Positions 6,949 through 6,995 of a DNA stretch of 6,995 nucleotides are shown here, piece after piece (the stretch's first letter is position 1; each line of letters opens with the position of its first letter). The translations under genes and the position numbers were made by a program. The notes below the pieces were generated by a model, which was given only the letters and a program-made list of their open reading frames with translations, did no database searches and had not been told where the DNA came from. Source of the DNA: an uncultured Dysgonomonas sp. (GTDB taxonomy: Bacteria; Bacteroidota; Bacteroidia; Bacteroidales; Dysgonomonadaceae); assembly GCA_945292135.1 (NCBI GenBank), contig CALYRA010000058.1, positions 1-6,995 on the forward strand. Direction: 5' to 3'.

Positions 6949-6995
6949 TTAATCGGTAACAAAATAAGCACAAATATCTCCGGGGTCACGACTGT
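6949..6995 (-). pseudogene. Upstream part of the same ABC exporter, ending in a premature TAA
   Basis: Read on the minus strand from the window edge, the frame of the ABC exporter gives SRDPGDICAYFVTD, then TAA (6949-6951), then ANIENM and on into the 446-residue frame. The residues before the stop match the exporter segment 'GD(I/L)...TxD...(I/V)E' that lies in the cytoplasmic loop after membrane helix 2, so the stop interrupts one continuous protein. One substitution from CAA, GAA, AAA or TAT/TAC would produce it. The remainder of the N-terminal part lies beyond the window. Confidence 0.75.

Noticed and set aside
1..6995. CRISPR arrays, tRNA or rRNA genes, insertion sequences, toxin-antitoxin or defence genes
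   Set aside because: No regularly spaced repeats, no cloverleaf or rRNA-like sequence, no transposase-like frame and no terminal inverted repeats were seen on either strand.

Overview
The window is AT-rich DNA that looks like a member of the Bacteroidota, probably Bacteroidales. Three things point there. Start codons follow A/T-rich stretches with no Shine-Dalgarno sequence. There is a perfect match to the Bacteroidota -7 promoter box TAnnTTTG upstream of the RNA-binding protein gene. The gene set also fits: a small RRM protein with a Gly/Asn/Arg tail, an OprP-like porin and an IrtB/YbtQ-like ABC half-exporter. No genus can be named from this sequence alone.

Layout, left to right. (1) Positions 3-971 (+) hold the 3' end of a long helical protein that I do not recognise; the frame is open to the window edge. 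(2) A 293-base gap (972-1264) carries short repeated boxes that may be the operator of the next genes. (3) Positions 1265-4640 (+) hold three co-directional genes: an Agp-like glucose-1-phosphatase, a class A non-specific acid phosphatase (PhoN type) and an OprP/OprO-like porin. All three products have signal peptides. The gaps are 80 and 35 bases, and a near-perfect 19-bp hairpin closes the unit 15 bases after the last stop. (4) A 365-base gap (4701-5065) holds a promoter and a leader of about 115 bases. (5) Positions 5066-5386 (+) encode a single-RRM RNA-binding protein, followed by a strong intrinsic terminator. (6) Positions 5593-6995 (-) hold a convergent ABC exporter gene that runs off the right edge and is interrupted by an in-frame TAA at 6949-6951.

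The central operon reads as a phosphate-scavenging module. Two secreted phosphatases with different substrate ranges (sugar phosphate or phytate, and general phosphomonoesters) would release phosphate outside the inner membrane, and an outer-membrane porin of the phosphate-selective type would admit the anions. This is inferred from family membership and operon structure; no regulator or inner-membrane phosphate transporter lies in the window.

I found no wholly new system. The points most worth following up are the in-frame stop in the ABC exporter, the compact phosphatase-phosphatase-porin operon with its candidate 11-bp-spaced operator boxes, and the unrecognised protein at the left edge.
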